The notes beneath the pieces were generated by a model that saw only the letters and a program-made list of their open reading frames with translations, was not told the origin of the DNA and made no database searches. Made by a program: the position numbers and the translations under genes. DNA of 64,000 nucleotides from HGM11368 sp051883455 (lineage in GTDB: Bacteria > Bacillota > Clostridia > Christensenellales > UBA3700). Location of the stretch: NCBI GenBank assembly GCA_051883455.1, contig JBJETT010000009.1, positions 62,001 through 126,000 of the forward strand, given 5' to 3'. Below are positions 8,508 through 16,349 of the stretch, piece by piece (the first letter of the stretch is position 1; each line of letters opens with the position of its first letter).

Positions 8508-8612
8508 TTGACAGGCAGGTTATCCGACTGTGACGGTAATGGCTGTTGCGACGGATTTTCACCGCTCTTCCCACTGCTCTTAGCCCTAAGGCAGGTCTGT
8601 CAAACTATTGGT
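8508..8612 (-). promoter_or_regulatory. Cobalamin (B12) riboswitch aptamer
   Basis: On the minus strand it contains the B12 box AGTCGGATAACCTGCC, GGTGAAAATCCG and the 5' ACCTGCCTTAGGGC segment in the expected order. A terminator hairpin follows before the lipoprotein gene. Ligand binding should turn the downstream uptake genes off. Confidence 0.88.
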
Positions 8613-8650
8613 AAGATTATGTTAGCATAAGCGATATGCTTTGTCAATAA

Positions 8651-8677
8651 ATATCCACCCGCATTGCAGGTGGATAT
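8651..8677 (-). terminator. Terminator after the TIR-1 gene
   Basis: Stem ATATCCACC / GGGTGGATAT around TGCAATGC, followed on the minus strand by TTTATTG. It closes the TIR-1 transcript. Confidence 0.65.
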
Positions 8678-8730
8678 TATTTATCGCGTCTAAGTCAGTT
8701 TAGTTGCTACACGCATTTTGCTATACTCTA

Positions 8731-10035
8731 TCAAAATTTGACCGAATATATTACGTAGCCAGCCGAAAAAATCATGTCGTTGGAAAAGAACTGCTCGTAA
8801 AGCTCGTCGTAGTGTTCCTTGCAAAAATCAACGGCTTGCTTGGCAATCTCCGATTTAGGGTCTTCCCTCAACATCCTACCGAAATCATTGGGGATAAAGC
8901 TAAACCAGCTTTCAAATAGCGCCTTCTTCTCTCGCCTTGACATGTCCGACGTGTTGACTCCGTAACGCTCGAGACAAATTGACTTTGGTTCCATTTTGTG
9001 CACATATGAATAAACCTGTCTACCGGTATATCTATAGCCGCTATACTTGTTATGTATATAAAACGATTGGAATTGGCGGAAGTACTCTTTGTTGTCGGGA
9101 TAGGCAAAAACGGCGCCGTCGTCTACGTCTCGCACCAACATTACCGCATCGTCGTTGAGATAATTTTGAATGGCTTGAAGCACTTTGAACGGCTTTTTGA
9201 AGTCCATTATCGCCATGCTTAAGTTGACGAAATCTATGCCTCTTACCCCCATATCTCTGATACATTCTTCTAGCTGGTCTTCAAAATCATCGTCGGAGAA
9301 TTGAACGGTATAAAATTTGATATTGTCGCTCGGTCTTTCGCGATTGCCTATATCGGCAACGTCCTTATTATAAGTTAGAGCTATTACTTTGCTTATTTCG
9401 GGACGATCCAACTTTGCATACGCACTCAACGGATTGAGCACGTTGACCTCAAGACATACTAAGTCGTTTTTTCCCTCAAGTAGTTTGTTGACAACGGGTT
9501 CTTCATAACGCGCAAGCAATAGGTCTTCGGTGCGAAGACGTCGTTTTTCTTGTTCGTCCTCGTCGTAATAATATCTTACGTCGTCGTGGCGGTCAAGCAA
9601 TGAACTCTTAGCGCCCTTTTTGTTGACGCCTTTGAGCATAGATATCAATTTTTCCATTGAAGCATCAAAATATTCGCTGCTTACTTGCACACCATTGAAG
9701 AAAGGTAGCAATTGCATAGAAAGTGGAAGTTGCTCCGGAAAAACAAAGTCTTTGACCATCAGTGGAATTATATTTTTCTTTTGCTTAATTGCGTACTCAA
9801 CCTCTAGCCTAAGCCAATCGTTTTCATCTGCGCAACGATCTAATGATTTGATTGGTAAAACGAGTACGAAATTCTCCGCTTCGTCTATCGCCGTAAACAG
9901 CTTTTCATTAAACGGTCCCGACCTCAACTCTTCTAAGTCAAGAAAAGCCGAGATATGTTCTTTGTGTAGCCATTCGTAAAGCAATCGCGCTAAAGCATAG
10001 CCTCCGTCTCGCCTATAACTAATAAATACGTCCAT
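8731..10035 (-). CDS. TIR-domain protein fused to a degenerate class I methyltransferase fold (TIR-1)
   Basis: 434 residues. Residues 1-140 are a TIR domain: DVFISYRRDGG, then WLRLEVEYA placing the putative NADase glutamate at E78. Residues about 165-434 follow the pattern of a class I SAM methyltransferase: a central VNLSMAIMDFKKPFKVLQAI, then LVRDVDDGAVFAYPD, then GYRYTGRQVYSYVHK. The glycine-rich motif I reads EVNVLNP and the next acidic strand reads ALTYN, so usual SAM-binding residues are lost. The second half may be a sensor and not an enzyme. It is the last gene of a transcript behind a GNAT gene, with a 2-nt gap. Bacterial TIR proteins often act in anti-phage defence by NAD+ depletion; that role is inference here. 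Confidence 0.82.
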   Translation of the reverse strand: MDVFISYRRDGGYALARLLYEWLHKEHISAFLDLEELRSGPFNEKLFTAIDEAENFVLVLPIKSLDRCADENDWLRLEVEYAIKQKKNIIPLMVKDFVFPEQLPLSMQLLPFFNGVQVSSEYFDASMEKLISMLKGVNKKGAKSSLLDRHDDVRYYYDEDEQEKRRLRTEDLLLARYEEPVVNKLLEGKNDLVCLEVNVLNPLSAYAKLDRPEISKVIALTYNKDVADIGNRERPSDNIKFYTVQFSDDDFEDQLEECIRDMGVRGIDFVNLSMAIMDFKKPFKVLQAIQNYLNDDAVMLVRDVDDGAVFAYPDNKEYFRQFQSFYIHNKYSGYRYTGRQVYSYVHKMEPKSICLERYGVNTSDMSRREKKALFESWFSFIPNDFGRMLREDPKSEIAKQAVDFCKEHYDELYEQFFSNDMIFSAGYVIYSVKF

Positions 10036-10037
10036 AA

Positions 10038-10649
10038 TTATCTCTCTCTTCTAATCATTTTGTAACAGGGCACACCAAATACGCCGGGATATTCACCCAC
10101 TATTTCGAACCCTAATCTTTGATATATTTTCCACGCGCCCTCGTTGGCCTTTACACATTCCAAATGACACAAAGGTCTACCCTTGATGACGTGCGACATT
10201 AATGAAGCCGCAACGCCTTGTCTGCGATATTGCGGATCAACCGTAATATTAGCAATATAGTAACCTTGCGTATCTTCTTTCATTTTGTCGTAATAATCTA
10301 AAAAAATATCGTGCGTTCGTGCGTCACAAACGACTTTCGCTCGTCTAAAAGCTTCGCGAACGATATCTTCATCCTCTACTACGGGCGACTCGCGTGATAC
10401 CATTGCTCCGATGATATAACCGTCTTGTGCAACCGCTACCGTGATATTTTTTTGATTGTACAAAGTTGGCAACTTTATCATTGCTGCTATGACTTTTTTG
10501 CCGTCTTCTATACTATCAAACCAATTAGGGTATATATATCGGTCGCTTAAATATATAAGCCTAGCGACTTGAAAATAGTCGTCGCCGTCTTGCATTGCCC
10601 TTATCGTGTATTTACATTTGCGTGTGTCCGTTTGGCTTGCTAAAGACAT
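10038..10649 (-). CDS. GNAT-family N-acetyltransferase
   Basis: A 203-residue cytosolic acetyl-CoA-dependent transferase. The C-terminal half has the GNAT core: ITVDPQYRRQGVAASLMSHVI is motif A with the R/Q-x-x-G-x-A pyrophosphate loop, followed by ECVKANEGAWKIYQRLGFEIVGEYPG. The N-terminal part (DDYFQVARLIYLSDRYIYPNWF) resembles other small GNATs. The substrate is unknown. The start follows AAAGGAGAGG. It runs into the TIR-1 gene with a 2-nt gap, so the two are cotranscribed. That pairing is unexplained. Confidence 0.85.
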   Translation of the reverse strand: MSLASQTDTRKCKYTIRAMQDGDDYFQVARLIYLSDRYIYPNWFDSIEDGKKVIAAMIKLPTLYNQKNITVAVAQDGYIIGAMVSRESPVVEDEDIVREAFRRAKVVCDARTHDIFLDYYDKMKEDTQGYYIANITVDPQYRRQGVAASLMSHVIKGRPLCHLECVKANEGAWKIYQRLGFEIVGEYPGVFGVPCYKMIRRER

Positions 10650-10808
10650 CTCCTCTCCTTTGATAATAATCGTAGAAATATTTCATAATACTATGTTATC
10701 ACAACTTACGTAAGTTGTCAAATTATACGCAGTCGCCTATATCCATTGCTCATATGTATCGCCAGCTGCATTGTAATAAACACCGATAAGCCAATAGTTT
10801 ATTAGCAA

Positions 10809-11351
10809 TTATTCGTCTTTGTCGATATAATAGCAAACCGTGTCAACAACGCCTTGATTGTTAGTGCCACCATTTTTGATAGTGCATTCGTATCTCATGC
10901 CCACCTTTTGCATTACCCTACCAGACTTGGGATTGTCTGCGTCGTGTTTGGCAACAACTCGCCTAAAGCCAACTTCGTCAAACAAAAACTTGATAACCTC
11001 TCGCGCCGCTTCGGGCATTATGCCTTGCCCCCACCACGCTCTGCCTAACACCCAACCGAGTTCCGCAATGAGTTGCGCTACGTTGTTGACAACGGATATA
11101 TTGCCTACAAGTTGTCCCGTATCTTTGAGTACTATGCCCCATTGATAATAGTCGGGGTTGTTATATTCCCCCACGCACATGGTTAGATACGCTATCGAAT
11201 CGTCTATGCTTTGATGAGTCTTCCAAGTCAAATATTTGGTTACTTCGTCGTCACACGCCCAGTTGTCAAATACCGATTGGGCGTCATCTAAGGTGAGAGG
11301 GCGCAAAATCAACCTTTCCGTCGTGAGTACTTTAGTTCCTTGGTGATTCAT
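10809..11351 (-). CDS. GNAT acetyltransferase of the RimJ/RimL type
   Basis: 180 residues. TERLILRPLTLDDAQSVFDNW at the start, LGWVLGRAWWGQGIMPEAAREVIKFLFDEVGFRRVVAKHDADNPKSGRVMQKVGM in the middle and a short tail are typical of the RimJ/RimL-like group, which includes ribosomal-protein and small-molecule acetyltransferases. Substrate unknown. It lies 28 bases after the TIR-2 gene in the same direction, so TIR-2 and this gene are probably one operon. The 158 bases between it and the next GNAT gene show no clear terminator. Confidence 0.87.
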   Translation of the reverse strand: MNHQGTKVLTTERLILRPLTLDDAQSVFDNWACDDEVTKYLTWKTHQSIDDSIAYLTMCVGEYNNPDYYQWGIVLKDTGQLVGNISVVNNVAQLIAELGWVLGRAWWGQGIMPEAAREVIKFLFDEVGFRRVVAKHDADNPKSGRVMQKVGMRYECTIKNGGTNNQGVVDTVCYYIDKDE

Positions 11352-11379
11352 AATTTTTCTTCCCGTTGAATGTCTTTTG

Positions 11380-12645
11380 TTATTGGCAACGTTTTTTGCT
11401 TAGTTTTATGGCCTTTTTGCAATTATGAACAATTGCTTTTTGCATTTGTTTTAGCAATTTGATTTGCTTGCTTGTAAACACTTTATCGCGTATTCGTGCG
11501 TTCTTTATCACGTCAAGATCGTATTGCGTAGCCAACCATCCTCTACTTTTGTAGAACGAATGCAACACCGCCAAGTCAAGTCCTCTATATGCAAGTACGC
11601 TTTGCTCGTCGAGTTGTAGCCTTGTTATCCTTGGTTGACGGCAGTTGATCCAATCGGCTGTCCCGTCGTCAAGATATATGTATGGGTCAACGCCACTTAC
11701 GTCACCGTAAAAAACCAACGTCCACGAACGATTGACGTCTTCTTCGTCACACCCAAAATATATCCTCTTGGCATAGTCCATAGGAACTTCTATTTCGCCC
11801 AAGGAAGCAAGTCCGTAGGCTATGGATTGTCTTTGCCATACGTTCTTTTCGGCATAATAATACCTTTTTAGCCTTTCTACGTTGGAAGTTCGGTCTGAAA
11901 ATAGCCTAGTCAAAAAGTATATTATTTGGCCCTTGATTGCATATTCTTTTCTTCCGGAAACGTTGCTGTCTAGTAGCACTGCTTCGTATGCTTGGGTAAG
12001 ATTGTTGTATATTATATTTTTGCTTTCTTCTCCCAGCGTTGCAAAAATTTGCTTGACGTATCGATTGACGTCGGAAAAATGCAAGACGCTCAACTCTTCA
12101 ATAATCGCCTCGGTTCCACTTTGAAAGGCGCAAATCAAATCTTTGCTTACGTCAATAAGTTGTGACTTGTCATATTGCTTTTCTTTTTCTACGTTGGAAT
12201 ACTTATTGATTTTTAGAGGCTCACCCGTAGGCACTTTGCCCGACACTACGTCGCCAAGGTCACTTAATACTTTAGCCATCTCGACGTCGTTGATATCAAT
12301 CGACTTTATTAATCCCGTCATTTGGGTATTGGAAAGTAAAAATTTGAATTCGTCATTGAGTTCAAACTCGGAAAACTTTAGTCCAAACACGGTTTTTCCA
12401 TGACTTATAGCCCTTTCTATTTCTTTATTGACCCACTGAGAAAGACAAATATCTTTGGTCATTATAAGAATAGCCACACTACAGTTGCTGATTGATTTTT
12501 CTATTATATTAGCATATCTTTGCCCGTTGGGTATGTCGTTGGGTGCAATCCAAACACTATAGCCTCTATCTTCTAAAAAGTCTTTGACTGCAAAAGCGAT
12601 ATTTGTGTTTTTTGTACTATAACTTATAAAAATGTATTTTTCCAT
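11380..12645 (-). CDS. TIR-domain protein with helical C-terminal half (TIR-2)
   Basis: 421 residues. The start at 12645 (MEKYIFISYSTKNT) follows GGGGAGGAAAA; the longer frame adds nine unlikely residues. Residues 1-145 form a TIR domain: IFISYS, then WIAPNDIPNGQRY, then SQWVNKEIERAISHG with the putative catalytic E75. Residues 160-421 are mostly helical. The segment at about 265-340 looks HEAT-like but matches no family I can name. The resemblance to TIR-1 is confined to the TIR half. Likely role: NAD+-cleaving effector in defence or signalling, by family analogy. Confidence 0.82.
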   Translation of the reverse strand: MEKYIFISYSTKNTNIAFAVKDFLEDRGYSVWIAPNDIPNGQRYANIIEKSISNCSVAILIMTKDICLSQWVNKEIERAISHGKTVFGLKFSEFELNDEFKFLLSNTQMTGLIKSIDINDVEMAKVLSDLGDVVSGKVPTGEPLKINKYSNVEKEKQYDKSQLIDVSKDLICAFQSGTEAIIEELSVLHFSDVNRYVKQIFATLGEESKNIIYNNLTQAYEAVLLDSNVSGRKEYAIKGQIIYFLTRLFSDRTSNVERLKRYYYAEKNVWQRQSIAYGLASLGEIEVPMDYAKRIYFGCDEEDVNRSWTLVFYGDVSGVDPYIYLDDGTADWINCRQPRITRLQLDEQSVLAYRGLDLAVLHSFYKSRGWLATQYDLDVIKNARIRDKVFTSKQIKLLKQMQKAIVHNCKKAIKLSKKRCQ

Positions 12646-12733
12646 TTTTCCTCCCCTAACACTTTTCAACAACTAAACCTCGGCTCGTTTACGTTGCTTT
12701 AGTTGAGCCTAAGTCGATAAAACATGCCCGTTG

Positions 12734-12940
12734 TCATAATTTGTACGTATCTTTGTTAAGCAAAACGTTGAGTACCCTCTGCGTAATAAAAACGTATTGT
12801 CCGTCTACGCACAGTCCTCTATCCGTTATTGCACGATAAAACTCGGGCGGATAAATATCTCTATATTTAGCGTATTATTCCAAAACTCTCCCCCAATCGA
12901 AGGGCTTGCTTTGGTCGATTTTGTCGTCTTTGATTTCCAT
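12734..12940 (-). pseudogene. Broken N-terminal fragment of a class I SAM methyltransferase
   Basis: A ribosome site AAGGGAATAACG and ATG at 12940 open a frame MEIKDDKIDQSKPFDWGRVLE that stops at TAA. The frame then continues as YAKYRDIYPPEFYRAITDRG and LCVDGQYVF before a second stop at 12734. The two pieces join into the N-terminus of a UbiE-like methyltransferase, with motif I already scrambled. It is a decayed gene of about 69 codons in the otherwise empty stretch between TIR-2 and the ACT gene. Confidence 0.6.
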
Positions 12941-12973
12941 CGTTATTCCCTTCCTTTTCTATTCAGATATTCC

Positions 12974-13339
12974 TCACTCAAATTCGTATCCTGCAGATTT
13001 TAGAGCCTCGATTGCCTTGTCGTAGTTTTCCGCTTTGACCAAAATATAGTCCGTATTGTAGGTGGAGATAGCAAAAATGCCAATATCTCGTTCCGCTAGA
13101 ATACTACTCAATTTGGACAACACGCCCGTCAAAGAAAAATCCAAAGTGCCTTGTATGCGAAAACCTCGCCAATCGTCTTCTCTATCCAGTGTAGACAACG
13201 GCGTATCTTCCGTCTTGCAAACGAGCGAGATTTCTTCATCGGTCTTGCCAATAAAGAAAATTTCTCGGGTTAGGTCAATATCCGCAATAGATTTTACTTT
13301 GCAAATAGTAAAATTGAAGTTTAATTTTTTTAGTTTCAT
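12974..13339 (-). CDS. ACT-domain protein
   Basis: A 121-residue cytosolic protein of two ACT-like halves. The second half holds GFRIQGTLDFSLTGVLSKLSSILAERDIGIFAISTYNTDYILVKAENYDKAIEAL, the conserved pattern of small stand-alone ACT proteins. ACT domains bind amino acids; partner and ligand are unknown. The start has only a weak AGGA. The first 41 codons are duplicated at 14534-14657, upstream of the adjoining acyltransferase, so this gene's original 5' neighbour can be recovered (see findings). Confidence 0.83.
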   Translation of the reverse strand: MKLKKLNFNFTICKVKSIADIDLTREIFFIGKTDEEISLVCKTEDTPLSTLDREDDWRGFRIQGTLDFSLTGVLSKLSSILAERDIGIFAISTYNTDYILVKAENYDKAIEALKSAGYEFE

Positions 13340-13454
13340 AATCCTAATAATAACCGTATAGTCGTTATACTGCCTATAGAGTAATGATTGCGTTACTCTC
13401 TCATATTCGGCTTTCTATAGTTGTCAAGAGTCCGCTTATTGCACGATGAGATTG

Positions 13455-14504
13455 CTATTTGTGCGAGATACGTAATAACTTGCGTATCGTAGTGTCAACC
13501 AAATATAACACGTAGCCTGCTACAAAACAAATAATAACCGCAATTATAGCCTCTAAGATTCTACAATATGGGGCAGGCACCGAAACGAGTTTTTGCTTGA
13601 ACAAAGCATTCCAACCAAAATAATAGAATACCATTTGTGTGAGATATATATGGTAGGACGCTTTTCCAAAAACGTAGAATTTGTGGTACCTAACGTTGGA
13701 AAACCATTTCATTAGAAAATACATAACGCCATAGGCAAACGGCGCACAGAACATAGAAGTACTTTTCCACGCTTGGAACAATGGGATTTTGACCACGTAC
13801 GCATTGAGTATTATATACGCTAAACCGACCACCGTCAAAATCGCGGCAACGATATCGTCAACCTTGTTTCTCTTGACCTTGGCCAAATATATTCCGAGGC
13901 CAATAAGCAAGGTGTATCTAAATATCAACAATCTATAAGTAGCGGCTTCCATATTGGTATAATACACCAATAGTTCGTATCCGAGATTGATTATCGCGCA
14001 AAATACGATTCCTATCTCGGGCTTTTTGCAAAAAAACAAGTGCAAAATCGGAAAATAAAAAATCAACTGCACCATTATCGGTACGTAATAACTTCCCGGT
14101 CCGGACAATCCCCTAATAAACCAATTGAAAAAGCCTTCAAAAGAGTTAAGATATGCGAAGCCACTTGATTTTCCTACCGCCACTAATCTGGCAGATACGC
14201 CCATCTCGATCCCCGCAATAATCACGTAAGCGACCATTAGGCTTACAAAAGATATAAGGGAATACTTGATAGATATAAATTTTTTGAAGCCAAACGAAGC
14301 AATCTTATTTTCTCGCAAATATGCGGATATTATCAAAAAGATTGGCACTGCCATATCGATGATAATTGGAAAAACAAAAAACTTTCTTTCTTCTCCCGTC
14401 CACGAAATATGCGTAACTACAACCATCAATATGCATATCGTTTTGATAAGGTCAAATAGGTGGTTTCTCGTTCGTTGAGGTCTCTCTAACATAGTGCCTT
14501 CCAT
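13455..14504 (-). CDS. Acyltransferase family 3 membrane protein
   Basis: 349 residues with about ten hydrophobic segments. The start MEGTMLERPQRTRNHLFDLIKTICILMVVVTHISW at 14504 follows GAAAGGAAAG; a longer frame begins inside the ACT-gene copy. The early RNHLFDLIK and VVTH motifs fit acyltransferase-3 (OatA/OafA/WecH-like) proteins, which O-acetylate envelope sugars with acetyl-CoA. Substrate unknown. It sits in a segment bracketed by two copies of the ACT gene's 5' end, so it looks like an inserted cassette. Confidence 0.85.
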   Translation of the reverse strand: MEGTMLERPQRTRNHLFDLIKTICILMVVVTHISWTGEERKFFVFPIIIDMAVPIFLIISAYLRENKIASFGFKKFISIKYSLISFVSLMVAYVIIAGIEMGVSARLVAVGKSSGFAYLNSFEGFFNWFIRGLSGPGSYYVPIMVQLIFYFPILHLFFCKKPEIGIVFCAIINLGYELLVYYTNMEAATYRLLIFRYTLLIGLGIYLAKVKRNKVDDIVAAILTVVGLAYIILNAYVVKIPLFQAWKSTSMFCAPFAYGVMYFLMKWFSNVRYHKFYVFGKASYHIYLTQMVFYYFGWNALFKQKLVSVPAPYCRILEAIIAVIICFVAGYVLYLVDTTIRKLLRISHK

Positions 14505-14533
14505 AGTAACTTTCCTTTCAAATATCTTGCGGC

Positions 14534-14657
14534 GCAAACGAGCGAGATTTCTTCATCGGTCTTGCCAATAAAGAAAATTTCTCGGGTTGGGTCTATATCC
14601 GCAATGTATTTTACTTTGCAAATAGTAAAATTGAAGTTTAGTTTTTTTTAGTTTCAT
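14534..14657 (-). pseudogene. Duplicated 5' fragment of the ACT-domain gene
   Basis: About 124 bases matching 13217-13339 with only a handful of differences. The copy begins at the ATG (14655-14657) and ends after about 41 codons, next to the acyltransferase start. One extra T in the homopolymer after the fourth codon shifts the frame, so it is not translatable as the ACT protein. Confidence 0.85.
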
Positions 14658-14691
14658 AATTGTATAACGTATTTTGAATAATTGCTCCATA

Positions 14692-14770
14692 ATGCACCGT
14701 AGGTGCAATTCACGCCGTTAGGCAATTCATGCAACTTGTTGCAATTCATGCTTCGCAAGGAGCAATTCAT
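14692..14770. repeat. Array of four small hairpins joined by AATTCATG
   Basis: Successive units GCACCGTAGGTGC, GCCGTTAGGC, GCAACTTGTTGC and GCTTCGCAAGGAGC are separated by AATTCAYG. Each unit is its own stem-loop with a different stem. It lies between the ACT-gene fragment and the rumA-end fragment. Confidence 0.7.
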
Positions 14771-14897
14771 ACTCTCATCAAATTGACGAGAGTCTCGACG
14801 TGACTCGTCATAGGGAACATATCATACGGTTGAACAAAGTCAACCGTGTATTCGGATAACAGTCCTGCCATATCTCTGGCGAGGGTGGCGGGGTTGC
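14767..14897 (-). pseudogene. Displaced 3' end of rumA
   Basis: Reads in frame NPATLARDMAGLLSEY, TVDFVQPYDMFPMTSHVET and LVNLMRV to a TGA at 14767. It matches the C-terminus of the intact rumA gene at 18192-19580 except for the last dozen residues. The 55 bases 14843-14897 are identical to 18280-18334. Its upstream edge falls on the last base of the TIR-3 stop codon. Confidence 0.88.
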
Positions 14898-16330
14898 TAC
14901 TTAGCATTTTTTAGATTGTTATATTCTGTATTAAGTAAATCTATCATATAATCACGTGCACGTATTTCTTTTTGACGTTGCTTGAGGTAGTTATCGATTT
15001 CCAACATATAATCGGCTTTTTCGTATTCGTCTTCACAATTTTTTACTATCTCTACTACTTGCAAAAAGTATTCAACGTTGATATAATCCTTTAGAGATGG
15101 TCTTAAAGCAGATAGTCCGTTAGCATGCAAATATAAATCCTTTCTAAGTTTGAAAGATTGTTTCTTATAATCCGCATTTTTCTCTTCTTCACCCAAAACC
15201 TCATAAAACGTTGCGAGATTTTTATACGCGTAACTCATCAACATTTTTGAATAGTATTCGTTCTCGCTTCTCTTTGCGATTAATTTGAAATTTTTGATAG
15301 TAGAATTACAATACTGCAAACCGAGTTTTGCGTATTTTATTTTTTCATCTTGCGATATATTACTAAATAAGTACACCAATATCAAATAAGTCACATGCTC
15401 TTGCATTTGAGCGATAAGCAAGGATTCAAAATCATTGATTTCGCAAAATTCTTCATCAAATAGAAATTCCCCCAGTTCTTTGTCTTCAAAACATTGGAAG
15501 CATTCTGCTATCTCTTCTCCTATCGATTTGTAACCGTTAAGCAATTTTCTAAAATCAACCCCTTCCAAACTTAGCGTCAAACTATCCTCGCTTGGGATAG
15601 TTAGGCAAAATAACTTTAACGTTAGAATAGCGTAATTTACCGCCCAAATTAACTCTTTGGATGACATTTCTTTTTCGTTCATCTTTGTCTTAAACTGTTC
15701 CATCTTTAGTTTGATATCATTTTGTTCTTGATAGCAAAATGCCGACTGTAAATATACCAAAATATTAGATGCTAAATCATAATCTGACATAGAAGGGCTC
15801 TCAAAATGCTTTTTAATTTCATACTCTACAAAGCGATGATCGTTGAGCAACTTAAATTTATCCGCCTTGTTGATTTGACTTTGATTGTTGATAAATTCTT
15901 CCGCTATCTCTTGTGCCATTTCCTCTATCGTCTTGTTTTGCGATAAAACGCTTGTACCCCATATTCCGTGCAAATCCGATGGGAATAGGTTGTCATCGGC
16001 TTGCGTAATATCAATTTTGAAAATATGTAATTTGGTAGCGGATTCTATAAAATTGTATTGGGCGTTAATATAACCCAATTCATATATCAAGTTGCCGCTT
16101 ATGCTTAGGTTGTCATCTATTTTTTGAAAAAGCAATATCGCTTGATCACAATGATTCATTTGAAAGTTTATGGTTTCGTTTACCGTACCTCTCCTAATAC
16201 GGATATCCGTCGGATTATTTTCATACACGCCACCAATTACACAAATAAAGCCCTTTCTATCCAAAATATCCTTGAGTACAATCGCCAAATCACGATTTCT
16301 ACTCCAACCAATAAATACGTAATCTTTCAT
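14897..16330 (-). CDS. TIR-like nucleotide-binding domain protein with helical repeats (TIR-3)
   Basis: 477 residues. Residues 1-150 are a divergent TIR-like domain of the predicted nucleotide-binding type: DYVFIGWSRNRDLAIVLKDIL at the start and GNLIYELGYINAQYN with E84 in the N-x-x-x-E-L-G-Y motif. Residues 160-477 are all-helical. Around 330-410 (KYAKLGLQYCNSTIKNF, YAYKNLATFYEVLGEEEKNADYKKQ) they resemble tetratricopeptide repeats, a possible sensor or scaffold. It starts after GAGGTGAAGG and is the last gene of the inserted cassette. Its stop codon lies exactly at the rumA repeat border. Confidence 0.78.
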   Translation of the reverse strand: MKDYVFIGWSRNRDLAIVLKDILDRKGFICVIGGVYENNPTDIRIRRGTVNETINFQMNHCDQAILLFQKIDDNLSISGNLIYELGYINAQYNFIESATKLHIFKIDITQADDNLFPSDLHGIWGTSVLSQNKTIEEMAQEIAEEFINNQSQINKADKFKLLNDHRFVEYEIKKHFESPSMSDYDLASNILVYLQSAFCYQEQNDIKLKMEQFKTKMNEKEMSSKELIWAVNYAILTLKLFCLTIPSEDSLTLSLEGVDFRKLLNGYKSIGEEIAECFQCFEDKELGEFLFDEEFCEINDFESLLIAQMQEHVTYLILVYLFSNISQDEKIKYAKLGLQYCNSTIKNFKLIAKRSENEYYSKMLMSYAYKNLATFYEVLGEEEKNADYKKQSFKLRKDLYLHANGLSALRPSLKDYINVEYFLQVVEIVKNCEDEYEKADYMLEIDNYLKQRQKEIRARDYMIDLLNTEYNNLKNAK

Positions 16331-16349
16331 CCTTCACCTCGTCTTATAT

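Noticed and set aside
14692..14770. Possible CRISPR array
   Set aside because: The units are about 20 bases long, the constant part is only AATTCATG, the variable parts are self-complementary, and there are no cas genes.
8731..16330. Thoeris, CBASS or Pycsar system
   Set aside because: TIR proteins are present, but there is no ThsA-type SIR2/SLOG or macro protein and no nucleotide cyclase nearby.
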